Assembly: GCA_949288185.1 (NCBI GenBank)
Contig: CASEIZ010000035.1
Coordinates: 1-61,882 of the forward strand
Source: an uncultured Eubacteriales bacterium
Lineage (GTDB): Bacteria > Bacillota > Clostridia > TANB77 > CAG-508
Length of the DNA: 61,882 nt
Direction of reading: 5' to 3'
Below the pieces are notes generated by a model. The model was not told the DNA's origin. It ran no database searches and saw only the letters and a list, made by a program, of their open reading frames with translations. The position numbers were made by a program, and so were the translations under genes. Position 1 is the first letter of the stretch. Every line of letters begins with the position of its first letter. Shown in pieces: positions 17,416 through 26,406 of the stretch.

Positions 17416-17563
17416 TTTCTGTGTATTCCTTTCTAAAAACAAAACCTAGTTAGAAAAACTTCAAATCTAGCATAGCTTAAAACATACTTGTTTTTTAACC
17501 TTTCATTTGGTTTGATTATATCATATAAAGAAAAATTACTCTATACTTTCGTATAAAGTAATT

Positions 17564-18448
17564 TTAAAACACTATTTGAATCCTTAGGTACCCCTTCACA
17601 TATTCGGCAGATATTTTTCCTCCATTTAATTCTACTAATTGTTTACTAATAGATAATCCTAATCCTGTTGCCTTTTTTGCATTTTCGACTGTAAAATACC
17701 TATCAAAAATTTTTTGTACTGTTGTTGCATCTAATGAAGTTGCTTTATTTGAAAATGTTATCATTCCCTTTTCATTTAGGACTATTGTAAAATCTCCATT
17801 ACTATATTTACAAACATTAGATAAAATATTTTCAAACACACGAATGATACTATGTTTATCTAAATCCTTATATATTTTTTGTTCACATATTTCAAGTTTT
17901 GGATTAATCTGTTTCTCTCTAAAAAAATGATACATATTTGCCAAGGTTTCTTCTAGGATTTCATTCATACAGCACTTTTCTTTTTTTATCTTTGTACCGA
18001 TATCCATTGCTTTTGAAAACTCAAATAGTTGATCTGTAAGTTCTGTTAATTCATTAGATTTTTTCTCGACTATTTTTAAATATTGTTTTTGTTTATTGGA
18101 TAAGTTTTCTTGTTGTATCAAATCAATATATCCTTTAATGGCAGTTAAAGGGGTTCTTAAGTCATGTGAAATATTCGTTATTATTTTCTTTAATTCTTGA
18201 TTTCCACTTTTATATTGTAATGTTTGTTTTCTTAACTCTGTAAGGTTGTCATTTATATTTATTGTTAAACTTTTAATATCTTTATCTGATGAGGATATAG
18301 TTATTAGATTATTCGTATCTGCTTTTAATATATAACTAAAAGATTTCTCAATTTCTTTAATCGAATGCTTTATTAAACATAATTTTAACATTAAAAATAT
18401 ACATATACAAAATAATATAATGGTTAGCAATAATAAACTAATATTCAC
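17564..18448 (-). CDS. Membrane sensor histidine kinase of the ABC module
   Basis: The 294-residue kinase has one N-terminal hydrophobic segment (about 4-26), no real extracellular domain, a HisKA domain with phospho-His95 in ISHDLRTPLTAIKGY, and an HATPase_c domain ending in TGLGLSISKQLVEL. The start is GTG with AGGAGG upstream. It is last in the order regulator, ATPase, permease, kinase, 9 nt after the permease. Such small kinases often sense through their partner ABC transporter, usually a peptide-antibiotic system. The substrate is not visible from sequence. Confidence 0.9.
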   Translation of the reverse strand: MNISLLLLTIILFCICIFLMLKLCLIKHSIKEIEKSFSYILKADTNNLITISSSDKDIKSLTININDNLTELRKQTLQYKSGNQELKKIITNISHDLRTPLTAIKGYIDLIQQENLSNKQKQYLKIVEKKSNELTELTDQLFEFSKAMDIGTKIKKEKCCMNEILEETLANMYHFFREKQINPKLEICEQKIYKDLDKHSIIRVFENILSNVCKYSNGDFTIVLNEKGMITFSNKATSLDATTVQKIFDRYFTVENAKKATGLGLSISKQLVELNGGKISAEYVKGYLRIQIVF

Positions 18449-18457
18449 TTTTTCCTC

Positions 18458-19279
18458 CTATTTCAGCTCTTTTTTAGAAAAAATATAGATTCCCAATATA
18501 TTTATAGCACAAATTAGAATAATAGAATAGATAGGCATTTGTCTCAAATACTCTGGATCATTACTTCCAAGTTCCATAGCCTGCCCTTCTGGAATGGAAA
18601 GATAAATCATTCTTGCTTGTTTCACTTTTTCATCTCCTGGATAGTTTGGATCAAGTTCTTGGCTTACAATATGAGAAACACCATTTTCATCTGTATATGT
18701 ATGAGTTATATACTTATCCGTATTTGCAGTTAAAGAAAATGAAGCTTGTACTACATACATTGTTATAAAAAGAATGATACATATTGTTGTTGATACTGTT
18801 ATCTCAGAGCATATCATAGATATAAAGTTAAAAATAGAGCAAAATGATATGATGATTAAACCAATATTTAATAGTATTATTGCAAATTGAGATAATGACA
18901 TTTGTAGTTGTCCAAATAAAGGAATACCAATTATAAATACGAATACTAAATACACAATTTCGCATAAAATAGAGCCTATTATACTAATAATAAGATTTGC
19001 TAAAAAAATTGAAATCCTACTATGTCCTACTATAATTTTATTTCTTATAATTCCTTGTGAATGTTCTTTTCCAACAAAGATACTTACAAATATTGCTATA
19101 AAAAGTCCTATATACATTATAAATTCGTTTACAATTTTATCTAATTGCACATTTACATTTTCATTTGATGCATATCTAAATAGTGTAAATCCTGCTATTC
19201 CAATGGTTAAAAACACAAATAACCAAAATATACTATCTTTTTTTAATCTAAAAAAACCTGCTTTTAATAGTTTAATCAT
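18458..19279 (-). CDS. ABC-2 type transporter permease
   Basis: This membrane protein of about 273 residues has six hydrophobic segments and a large extracytoplasmic loop between segments five and six (about 185-245). That is the layout of LanEG/BcrB-like ABC-2 permeases. The ATG at 19279 follows GGAGGTG by 6 nt and overlaps the end of the ATPase gene by 8 bases, implying translational coupling. With the ATPase it should form an exporter or an immunity/flippase-type transporter for lantibiotics or similar peptides. Confidence 0.85.
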   Translation of the reverse strand: MIKLLKAGFFRLKKDSIFWLFVFLTIGIAGFTLFRYASNENVNVQLDKIVNEFIMYIGLFIAIFVSIFVGKEHSQGIIRNKIIVGHSRISIFLANLIISIIGSILCEIVYLVFVFIIGIPLFGQLQMSLSQFAIILLNIGLIIISFCSIFNFISMICSEITVSTTICIILFITMYVVQASFSLTANTDKYITHTYTDENGVSHIVSQELDPNYPGDEKVKQARMIYLSIPEGQAMELGSNDPEYLRQMPIYSIILICAINILGIYIFSKKELK

Positions 19280-20186
19280 TGTTTGCACCTCCTATTAAAT
19301 TCAAATAATAGTTTTCTAATGATTCTCCTTTTTCTTGAAAATCATTTACTATACAATTTCTTTTAGAAAGTGCAATAACAAGTTCTGACACATTTACTTT
19401 CTCATATATATCAATTTTGTCATTAGAAATAACTTTATAATGTAATTTTTCTTCTTCTAAATATTTAACACATTCTTTTAAGTTAGTTACATGAATTTGT
19501 GTTCTAATTTTAAAATTTTGTTCTAATTCATCTTTATCAATTTCTTTTATAATCCTTCCTTTGTCTATAATACCATAACATGTTGCAATTTTAGACAGTT
19601 CATCTAAATAATGACTAGAAATTAAGAAAGTAATACCTTTTTCTCTATTTAATCTTAAAATTAATTCTCTTATTTCTATTATTCCCTCAGGGTCTAATCC
19701 ATTTATAGGTTCATCTAAAATCAGTAAATCAGGATGACCGACTAAACTAATTGCGATTCCTAGCCTCTGTTTCATCCCTAAAGAAAAATGTTTAGCAGTT
19801 TTTTTTCCTGTGTTTTCCAATCCTACAAGTTTAAGTATTTCATCCAATTTACTATATGAAGGCAAACCTATAATTTTATACTGTTCTTTAAGATTATCTA
19901 TTGCTGTCATATCTGAGCAGATTGATGGTGTTTCTATAATACCACCTATTCTTTTTCTTGCTTCTGCAATTTTTCTACTATTGTTAGAAATACCATAAAT
20001 AGTATATTCTCCTGATGTAACTTTTTGTAAACCACAAAGTAACCTTATTAGAGTAGTTTTTCCTGCCCCATTTTTTCCTATTAATCCATATATAGCGCCT
20101 TTTGGAATGTGCATAGAAAGATTATTTAAGGCTTTAAAATGTCCATACTTTTTTTCAATATTATTTGCTTCTAAAATATATTCCAT
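19272..20186 (-). CDS. ABC transporter ATP-binding protein (bacitracin/lantibiotic type)
   Basis: The 304-residue ATPase has Walker A GKNGAGKT (37-44), the signature FSLGMKQRLGIA, Walker B LLILDEP, and the D-loop and H-loop in LISSHYLDE. A C-terminal extension of about 90 residues is typical of the CcmA/BcrA group. GGAGGAG precedes the ATG. Its promoter region carries three direct repeats (20225-20255), so it is probably switched on by the regulator encoded just upstream. Confidence 0.93.
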   Translation of the reverse strand: MEYILEANNIEKKYGHFKALNNLSMHIPKGAIYGLIGKNGAGKTTLIRLLCGLQKVTSGEYTIYGISNNSRKIAEARKRIGGIIETPSICSDMTAIDNLKEQYKIIGLPSYSKLDEILKLVGLENTGKKTAKHFSLGMKQRLGIAISLVGHPDLLILDEPINGLDPEGIIEIRELILRLNREKGITFLISSHYLDELSKIATCYGIIDKGRIIKEIDKDELEQNFKIRTQIHVTNLKECVKYLEEEKLHYKVISNDKIDIYEKVNVSELVIALSKRNCIVNDFQEKGESLENYYLNLIGGANND

Positions 20187-20215
20187 TTTCTCCTCCTTTC
20201 TTATGAAAAAACTTT

Positions 20216-20255
20216 ATCATAAAATAGTTAAGAAAATAGTTAAAACTTAGTTAAG
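20216..20255 (-). promoter_or_regulatory. ABC operon promoter with three direct repeats
   Basis: Written on the plus strand, TAGTTAAG (20225-20232), TAGTTAAA (20237-20244) and TAGTTAAG (20248-20255) are spaced by 12 and 11 bp, one helical turn apart. TATGAT (minus strand, 20221-20216) is a plausible -10 box, and the middle repeat overlaps the -35 position. This is the usual layout for an OmpR-type activator, here most likely the product of 20271-20942. Confidence 0.7.
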
Positions 20256-20270
20256 AAATAATAAAGATTT

Positions 20271-20942
20271 TTAATCATATAATTTAAAACCAATTCCCCA
20301 CACAGATTCAATATATTCTTCTTCTATTATTTTTCTTATTTTCTTTCGGATATTACTAATATGTACCTTTAATGAATTTTCATCACAATCTAATGTATCT
20401 TGACTAATACATTCTAATAGCTTTGATTTGGTCACTACTTGTTTTGGGTTTAATAATAATTGTTTCATAATAGCATATTCTGTTTTGGTTAGATATATTG
20501 GGCTCTCTTCTATGCATACTGTATGATTTTCTTGATTTAAAACCATCTGTTTATACGTTAATTTCTCATTTTTATGATTTTCTTTTCTATCTTTATCTAT
20601 TCTAAATTGTACCTGTATTCTAGCCAATAATTCCTCTGTTGAAAATGGTTTTGTCAAATAATCATTTGCACCACTTAATAAAGCATTTACTTTATCTTCT
20701 GGAGAAATTTTGGCACTAATCACAATAATAGGGATGTCTTTTACTTTTTTTATAATCTCTTCTCCATTTAATCCTGGTAACATTAGGTCTAATAGAATTA
20801 AATCCACTTTTTCTTTTTCTAAGACCATTAAGGCTTCTGTTCCAGAATAACTATCTACAACTTTGTAATTCTCTTTTTCCAATACCTCTTTTATATAATT
20901 ATGAATATCTGTATTATCTTCTACAATTAATATAGTTTTCAT
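20271..20942 (-). CDS. OmpR-family response regulator
   Basis: The 223-residue regulator has a receiver domain with acidic residues ED at 8-9, phospho-acceptor Asp52 in LLDLMLPG and Lys in TKPF. A winged-helix output domain ends in IESVWGIGFKLYD. AAGGAAGG precedes the ATG, and a promoter lies at 20991-21019. It is first in the module regulator, [84-nt gap with repeats], ATPase, permease, kinase. By analogy with bacitracin and lantibiotic systems it should activate the transporter genes on exposure to a cell-envelope peptide. Confidence 0.93.
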   Translation of the reverse strand: MKTILIVEDNTDIHNYIKEVLEKENYKVVDSYSGTEALMVLEKEKVDLILLDLMLPGLNGEEIIKKVKDIPIIVISAKISPEDKVNALLSGANDYLTKPFSTEELLARIQVQFRIDKDRKENHKNEKLTYKQMVLNQENHTVCIEESPIYLTKTEYAIMKQLLLNPKQVVTKSKLLECISQDTLDCDENSLKVHISNIRKKIRKIIEEEYIESVWGIGFKLYD

Positions 20943-20990
20943 ATATGTTTCCTTCCTTTTATTTTCCCATTTTATATAATTTACATGTTC

Positions 20991-21019
20991 ATATTAGCAT
21001 AAATATATACAATTCACAA
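20991..21019 (-). promoter_or_regulatory. Promoter of the response regulator gene
   Basis: TTGTGA (21019-21014) and TAATAT (20996-20991) on the minus strand are 17 bp apart, about 50 bp before the start codon. Confidence 0.6.
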
Positions 21020-21020
21020 C

Positions 21021-21055
21021 AAAACAGGGAAACTTAAGTTAAGTTTCCCTGTTTT
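21021..21055 (-). terminator. Terminator overlapping the end of the small gene at 21039
   Basis: A perfect 15-bp stem (21021-21035 with 21041-21055) has a 5-nt loop. The stop codon of the 67-residue gene lies inside it. It ends in TTTT on the minus strand. Confidence 0.85.
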
Positions 21056-21242
21056 GTCGAGACTGTAATTCATTGAGAACTGCCATCCACTCTGCATGGC
21101 CTTCCTGCATTCTCCTAATTCCTTGCAAATTGTCAATCTTGTCCATTTTGCAAATATCTGGGGCTTCATTATGTCCCATCAGCCTCAAGTCTCTTTCTTC
21201 TTCCCGTAGTTGCTCTGTTGACCAGCTCGAATAATTCTTCAT
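21039..21242 (-). CDS. Small soluble protein of unknown function (67 aa)
   Basis: The 67-residue product is hydrophilic, with no membrane segment or Cys pair. It has motifs SWSTEQLREEE and MQEGHAEWMAVLNELQSR that look conserved rather than random. Codon use is visibly richer in G and C than in neighbouring genes, which could mean recent acquisition. AAGG lies 9 nt before the ATG, a perfect 9-bp hairpin lies just before that, and a terminator closes the gene, so it is a self-contained unit. I do not recognise the family. Confidence 0.65.
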   Translation of the reverse strand: MKNYSSWSTEQLREEERDLRLMGHNEAPDICKMDKIDNLQGIRRMQEGHAEWMAVLNELQSRQNRET

Positions 21243-21256
21243 TCGTTTTTACCTTG

Positions 21257-21276
21257 TCCACTAGATTTCTAGTGGA
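21257..21276 (-). promoter_or_regulatory. Hairpin in the leader of the 67-aa gene
   Basis: TCCACTAGA (21257-21265) and TCTAGTGGA (21268-21276) form a near-perfect palindrome ending a few bases before the ribosome binding site on the minus strand. It could be a regulator site or an mRNA hairpin. Confidence 0.5.
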
Positions 21277-21388
21277 TCCCTTTCCTGCTTTTTATATTTG
21301 CTATTATATCACAAATTGCTCAATAATACAAATTATGGTAACTAAAGCATTCTCCATCAATATATTAACAATAGTCCAAAATCCCGTT

Positions 21389-22249
21389 TTATTCATTTTT
21401 AAATCCTAGTCCTAATACTTCCCTTGAATTTGTAATGATTACAAAACTTCTTTTATCTATTTTCCTTATAATTTGTATGGTATTTCCTACATCTTTTCTC
21501 GTAACTGCACACATTAAAATTAACTTGTCAGAATTTGTATACATACCTTTTCCATAAAACCCTGTTGTACCTCTTCCTATTGTATTTCCAATTTCCTTTG
21601 CAATTTCTTCTGCCTTATCAGAAACAATATAGATGAGTTTTGTAAAATAAATTCCTTCAAATAAAATATCAATAATTTTTCCCATTAAATAAATAGCAAT
21701 TGCTGAATATAAACCAATTTCAATTTCTCTTAAAAAAATCATATTTAAGGCAACTATCGCAATGTCAATCAAAAAGATGATTTCTCCCACTTTCATGGTT
21801 GGTTTATAAATTTTTGCGATATAACTAAATAAGTCTGTCCCTCCAGTTGAACTGTTGGATTTTAAAATAATAGCAGTTCCTACTCCCATTAAAATACCAC
21901 CATAAATGCATGCTAAAAATTTATCTTCTGTTAATGGTGTAACCTTGTCTAATACATCAATAAATACAGATAAACTAATTGTTCCGATAATAGATTCTAC
22001 AAAAAATTTTTTTCCAATTTTTAATATGGACATTAAAAATAATGGGACATTTATGACTAACATACTAATTCCCATTGGTACACCAAATAAATAATACGTG
22101 ATTGTTGCAATTCCTGCTACCCCTCCTGAAGATAATTTATTTGGTAATAAAAATAATGATACAGCTACTGCCATGACAAATGCACCTAAAATTGTTCCCA
22201 ATGTTTCTAAAATAAATCTTTTTATCAGTATTTTTTCTTTTAAGTTCAT
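21389..22249 (-). CDS. YitT family membrane protein (DUF161/DUF2179)
   Basis: The protein of about 286 residues has five to six N-terminal membrane segments with the family motif SSGGVAGI, then STGGTDL, and a C-terminal soluble DUF2179 domain starting at GRGTTGFYGKGMYT. YitT proteins are common in Bacillota, often several per genome; their substrate is unknown. The ATG at 22249 has AAAGGTG 9 nt upstream. A possible GTG at 22270 lacks a site. That ribosome binding site lies in the stem of a hairpin (22254-22296), so translation may be controlled. Confidence 0.85.
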   Translation of the reverse strand: MNLKEKILIKRFILETLGTILGAFVMAVAVSLFLLPNKLSSGGVAGIATITYYLFGVPMGISMLVINVPLFLMSILKIGKKFFVESIIGTISLSVFIDVLDKVTPLTEDKFLACIYGGILMGVGTAIILKSNSSTGGTDLFSYIAKIYKPTMKVGEIIFLIDIAIVALNMIFLREIEIGLYSAIAIYLMGKIIDILFEGIYFTKLIYIVSDKAEEIAKEIGNTIGRGTTGFYGKGMYTNSDKLILMCAVTRKDVGNTIQIIRKIDKRSFVIITNSREVLGLGFKNE

Positions 22250-22253
22250 AATT

Positions 22254-22296
22254 AAAATCACCTTTATCACTAGTATTAGTAATTTTAGGTGATTTT
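22254..22296 (-). promoter_or_regulatory. Hairpin hiding the yitT-family ribosome binding site
   Basis: AAAATCACCT (22254-22263) and AGGTGATTTT (22287-22296) are a perfect 10-bp inverted repeat. On the minus-strand RNA the downstream arm is the AAAGGTG Shine-Dalgarno sequence of the gene at 21389. The fold would block ribosome binding unless opened. Confidence 0.55.
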
Positions 22297-22361
22297 ATTC
22301 TTTTTTAGAAAAATCATTGTTTTCTCTAAGATATGATTTTTCTATATACAAATTTATAAAA

Positions 22362-22895
22362 TTATTCATTCTCATTTAAATAAGCATAATATCCATCTAC
22401 TTGTTGTTTTATATTTATATTTCGTTCATCATTATCTAATTTTTTCATTTTCTCTCTGATATCCTCAGGAAATATTTCCTTTATGGATTCTGCATATCTA
22501 TCGCCATCTTCTGGCATGATACAATCAATAATCTCATCATTTTTTATAATAAATTTATGTGGTGCAGAATATCCACTATTTATTTCTAATTGATTATCCT
22601 GTACATAATAACTTTGAACTGTTGCCCATGCATATACATAAAATTGATTTCCTTTTTGTTTAATTCCTAACTTTTGTAAATATGTAAATACTTTAAAATC
22701 ACTAATATTATCTGTTGACTTTGAATCTTTTGTCTTTAGAGTATATTGTGATTCTTCTAAACTAACCAAATATTCTTCTGCTTTTCCATATAAATCTTCT
22801 CTATCTGTAACTGTTTTTTCTGTTGTCATATATAAGATAACACCTAAAAGTATTAATAAAACAATTACGAATAAGATTATTAAACTTTTTTTCAT
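22362..22895 (-). CDS. Membrane-anchored protein of unknown function
   Basis: This 177-residue protein has one N-terminal hydrophobic segment (about 4-24) after two lysines, without a lipobox Cys. It should be anchored with the rest outside the cell. The exposed part has two Cys-free stretches with motifs FYVYAWATVQSYY and SGYSAPHKFIIKNDEII, the look of a small beta-rich domain. AAAGGGG precedes the ATG. It lies 11 nt after the radical SAM gene, probably in the same operon as rnc. I do not recognise a family. Confidence 0.7.
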   Translation of the reverse strand: MKKSLIILFVIVLLILLGVILYMTTEKTVTDREDLYGKAEEYLVSLEESQYTLKTKDSKSTDNISDFKVFTYLQKLGIKQKGNQFYVYAWATVQSYYVQDNQLEINSGYSAPHKFIIKNDEIIDCIMPEDGDRYAESIKEIFPEDIREKMKKLDNDERNINIKQQVDGYYAYLNENE

Positions 22896-22906
22896 AAATA
22901 TCCCCT

Positions 22907-24001
22907 TTATTTCTTACTTACTCCTTTTTTCTTTTCTTCTTCTCTTTCTTCATAAGCAAAATCTTTAAATGTTTTTGTGACTTCAATTTTAGACTTTCCT
23001 TGTTTAATCGATTCATCTTGTTTTAAAATCAAATCCACATCATAATACTCTTTTAGTTTTCTTACATTCTCTTTTTTGTGTCCAATTACATTATTAGCAT
23101 CTATTGGATTGACTTTGACTTCTACTTCTTTTACTTTTACATTCAATTTTTTAATTTTTCCAACAATGGCATCATACCACATAGCTGATTCTACCAATTG
23201 TCTAAATGCTGGGTGATATGGTCCTGCTACCACTTCACTTTTTTCTTTACTTGGGTCTGCAATTTCATCTGTGCTTTGTAATCCTACTCTGATAATATCG
23301 ATTTTTTTATCTGCAAACATTCTAACCAATTCTTTACAAGTTTCAATAGCCTGTGGTAATGGTAATGGCTCATAAATTCCTTTTTGATATTCTTTTTCTA
23401 ATTTGGTATTTTTTACGACTAATACTGGATAAATTCTGACCATTTTTGGTTTTAATTTTATTAATGCTTTTGCTGTATTAATTTCATCAATTCTTGTACT
23501 TTCTGGTAATCCCACCATCATTTGATGTCCTAATTTGAAGCCATAAAATCGAATTAATTTTGATGCTTTTTTGACATCTTGAAATGTATGTCCTCTATTA
23601 GCTCTTTTTAAAATATAATCATTTGAAGATTGTACACCTAATTCAATGGTTTTTACTTTATATTTTTTTAGCCTTTTTAAAATATCTTTATTAATACAAT
23701 CTGGTCTTGTAGATATTCTAATACTTTCGACTTTTCCATTTTTTACATATTCATATGCTACTTCTAATAGCTCATTTTGTAATTTTTCTTCTATTGCTGT
23801 AAAACTTCCTCCAAAAAAGGCAATTTCAATTTGTGCTTCTTTATCTTTTATATTTTCTAGGTAATCATCTATTATCTTTTTAGCTTCTTCTTTTGTCATG
23901 TTCTTTTTTTGTCCGCTAATGGATTTTTGGTTACAAAAAATGCAATCATTCGGACATCCTAAATGTGGTACAAATATCGGTATTATATATTGATGTTTCA
24001 T
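22907..24001 (-). CDS. Radical SAM protein, Elp3-like family
   Basis: The 364-residue enzyme has the radical SAM triad in LGCPNDCIFC near residues 14-22, then FFGGSFTAI, RISTRPD and ELGVQSS, characteristic of the Elp3/oxygen-independent coproporphyrinogen-like group. The C-terminus is Lys-rich. In many Clostridia this gene follows rnc, as here (15-nt gap). The Elp3-type motif suggests tRNA or related modification, but the acetyltransferase domain of true Elp3 is absent and the substrate is unknown. GAGG lies upstream of the ATG. Confidence 0.82.
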   Translation of the reverse strand: MKHQYIIPIFVPHLGCPNDCIFCNQKSISGQKKNMTKEEAKKIIDDYLENIKDKEAQIEIAFFGGSFTAIEEKLQNELLEVAYEYVKNGKVESIRISTRPDCINKDILKRLKKYKVKTIELGVQSSNDYILKRANRGHTFQDVKKASKLIRFYGFKLGHQMMVGLPESTRIDEINTAKALIKLKPKMVRIYPVLVVKNTKLEKEYQKGIYEPLPLPQAIETCKELVRMFADKKIDIIRVGLQSTDEIADPSKEKSEVVAGPYHPAFRQLVESAMWYDAIVGKIKKLNVKVKEVEVKVNPIDANNVIGHKKENVRKLKEYYDVDLILKQDESIKQGKSKIEVTKTFKDFAYEEREEEKKKGVSKK

Positions 24002-24016
24002 AGATTTACCTCTTTT

Positions 24017-24691
24017 CTATTTCAAATTTTCTAAAGCTTTTTTGGCTGCTTGCATTTCAGCTCCTTTTTTGCTTTTTCCTGCCCCTTTTGCTAATATTTT
24101 CCCATTAAACTTAACTTGTGCTTCAAAGCTTTTATCATGGTCTGGTCCACTTTCTTTTATAATCTCATATTCTATTTTCACATCTCCTGCTTCTTGTAAC
24201 TTTTCTTGTAATACCGTTTTATAATCCTTATCTCCTACATGTTTACTTGCTTGTTCGATTTCTTCTTTTAGATTTTCGATAATAAATGTATTTACTGGTT
24301 CTAATCCACCATCTAAATACATAGCCGCAATGACAGCTTCTACACTATCTGCCAATATAGCTGGTCTTTTATTTCCCCCATTTATTTTCTCTGATTTTCC
24401 TAACAATAAATAATCTCCAAAATGATGTTTCATTGCTATCTTATATAAACTTTTTTCACATACAACCGTTGCTCTTACTTTCGTCATTTCGCCTTCTCTT
24501 AAATTTGTATAATGTGTAAATAGATATCTACTTGATAAAAATTCTAATATACTATCTCCTAAAAACTCTAATTTCTCATTACTACTAATGTGTTTTTCAT
24601 AGGCATAAGATGTATGCGTTAATGCTGTTTTTAGCAATTCTTTATTTTGAAATGTATATCCTATTTCTTTTTCGATTCCTTCTATATTCAT
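24017..24691 (-). CDS. rnc: Ribonuclease III
   Basis: The 224-residue enzyme cleaves double-stranded RNA in rRNA maturation and mRNA turnover. It shows the RNase III signature NEKLEFLGDSILEFL (about 38-52), the second acidic site in LADSVEAVIAAMYLD, and a C-terminal double-stranded RNA binding domain from about 155 (KTVLQEKLQE to GKSKKGAEMQAAKKAL). Length is standard. A promoter lies at 24773-24800, and the gene leads an operon with the Elp3-like gene. Confidence 0.96.
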   Translation of the reverse strand: MNIEGIEKEIGYTFQNKELLKTALTHTSYAYEKHISSNEKLEFLGDSILEFLSSRYLFTHYTNLREGEMTKVRATVVCEKSLYKIAMKHHFGDYLLLGKSEKINGGNKRPAILADSVEAVIAAMYLDGGLEPVNTFIIENLKEEIEQASKHVGDKDYKTVLQEKLQEAGDVKIEYEIIKESGPDHDKSFEAQVKFNGKILAKGAGKSKKGAEMQAAKKALENLK

Positions 24692-24772
24692 GTTTATTCG
24701 CGTTCCTTCCTAAGCCAAGTCTTGTTTTTTTATATTGTTACTTCTTGAATTCTTTTTCAACTTTATGCCTTT

Positions 24773-24800
24773 ATTATATACTATTTTATGGAATTTGCAA
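24773..24800 (-). promoter_or_regulatory. Promoter of the rnc operon
   Basis: TTGCAA (24800-24795) and TATAAT (24778-24773) on the minus strand are separated by 16 bp, about 80 bp before the rnc start. Confidence 0.75.
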
Positions 24801-24869
24801 GCAAATTAAGGATTTATTCGTTTATTTTTTAGAAATTTTTTCTACTTTGCTCTTTTTTGCATTTTTTTG

Positions 24870-24898
24870 TAGACAAGTTTATTTTGTTATTGTATAAT
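24870..24898 (+). promoter_or_regulatory. Promoter of the wall hydrolase gene
   Basis: TAGACA (24870-24875) and TATAAT (24893-24898) are 17 bp apart, 36 bp before the start codon at 24935. Confidence 0.8.
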
Positions 24899-24934
24899 AG
24901 TGGTGTAGAAATTTATGAAAGAGAGGAATTTAAG

Positions 24935-26395
24935 ATGGCAAATGGCAAAAATAACTCTATGAATAAAAATCAAGATAGCAGAAATTTGTCTGATGTTTTT
25001 AAAGAGTTGCAAGAAATTCGATATTCTAGTGCAAATCAAGTAAATACATCTTCAAAACCTAAGTCAGAATCAAAAACAACAAAACAATCTAGCATAAAGA
25101 AGCATTCTGCACCTAAACAACAATCTAAACCAAAAGCAAAAGTTTCTTTCATCGAAAATACAGATGTATCTTTTGATAACAAAAAAGGTGTAAAACTTTC
25201 GAATTTACTGATTGTTTTTGTTGTTCTAGTTTTAGTCATTATCGCCGTATTTCCAATGAATGTATTTTCAGTTGAAACAGGAAATACTACTGAAGATTCT
25301 GAAGAAGTTGTAGAAACAGCATCTATTCCTACTGATTTTGAAATCAACAGAAAAGCGTTGAATATGCAAAAGATAATTTCTGAAAACTCAAGTTTTGAAA
25401 AAGTAAAAGAACAAGTTTCTGAAGAGAGAGAAATTGAATATGAAATCCAAACACAACAAAATCCAACACTTCCAAGAGGAGAACAAGTTGTTTTACAAGA
25501 AGGTGTTATGGGAAAAGAAAATGTTTCTTTAGTAAAGACTTATGAAAATGGAGAATTTATAGAAGAAATTATTTTAGCTAAAGAAACAATTGAAGAGCCA
25601 ACACCTCAAATTTTAGATATTGGAACTTCAGATTTCTTAGCAGATTTAAATATACATATTGGAGACACAGTTTATTTAAATAAAAATGCAACTTTAAGAA
25701 AAGAACCTTCAGAGGATTCTGAAGAAGTTGCAGATATTAAAAATTATATAGATGTTAAACTTCTTGAATTACCTAATGAAGATTGGTGTAAAGTATCTTT
25801 TGATACAATCGAAGGATATTTACCTACTGATGTGTTAACATCACCTACAAAAACACCAAGTATTATAGAAAGAAATAGAATCCAAAGAATTTTAATCAAT
25901 GTTAATATTGAAATGGAATTAAATAAATCTACTGGATTAACCTTAAAAGATTATCAAAAAATCTTTAAAGATTTGCCAAATGATACAAATGGAATTTTTG
26001 AAGAAAATGCAGAAGTCTTTTATAACATGGACAAGAAGTATAATGTAAATGGTATTTTTATCGCTTCTATTGCTATCCATGAAAGTGCTTGGGGTACATC
26101 ACAAATTGCACAAGATAAAAACAACTTATTTGGTTATGGTTCTTATGATGACACACCTTATGAATCTTCTTATGATTTTAGTTCATATGCAGAAGGAATT
26201 GAAACTGTAACAAAATCATTAGTAAAATATTATTTAAATCCAGCCGGAACCAAAATCTATGATGGAGAAACTGCAAGTGCTTGGTATTATAACGGTCCTA
26301 CATTAGAAGGCGTTAACCAAAGATATGCTAGTGACCCAGATTGGCATACAAAAGTATATTCTTACATGGAAATGTTATATAATAGACTTAGCTAA
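24935..26395 (+). CDS. Membrane-anchored SH3b / glucosaminidase cell-wall hydrolase
   Basis: This protein of about 486 residues has a polar Ser/Lys-rich cytoplasmic N-terminus of roughly 90 residues, one membrane segment (LLIVFVVLVLVIIAVF), a linker, an SH3b domain (VYLNKNATLRKEPSEDSEEV to GYLPTDVL), and a C-terminal glucosaminidase domain. The last contains IASIAIHESAWGTSQIA with the catalytic Glu, NNLFGYG and a final YSYMEMLYN. It should cut GlcNAc bonds in peptidoglycan at the outer membrane face. The ATG at 24935 is chosen because GAGGA precedes it; upstream codons in frame overlap the promoter. Confidence 0.88.
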   Translation: MANGKNNSMNKNQDSRNLSDVFKELQEIRYSSANQVNTSSKPKSESKTTKQSSIKKHSAPKQQSKPKAKVSFIENTDVSFDNKKGVKLSNLLIVFVVLVLVIIAVFPMNVFSVETGNTTEDSEEVVETASIPTDFEINRKALNMQKIISENSSFEKVKEQVSEEREIEYEIQTQQNPTLPRGEQVVLQEGVMGKENVSLVKTYENGEFIEEIILAKETIEEPTPQILDIGTSDFLADLNIHIGDTVYLNKNATLRKEPSEDSEEVADIKNYIDVKLLELPNEDWCKVSFDTIEGYLPTDVLTSPTKTPSIIERNRIQRILINVNIEMELNKSTGLTLKDYQKIFKDLPNDTNGIFEENAEVFYNMDKKYNVNGIFIASIAIHESAWGTSQIAQDKNNLFGYGSYDDTPYESSYDFSSYAEGIETVTKSLVKYYLNPAGTKIYDGETASAWYYNGPTLEGVNQRYASDPDWHTKVYSYMEMLYNRLS

Positions 26396-26406
26396 AAGGA
26401 GTCATT

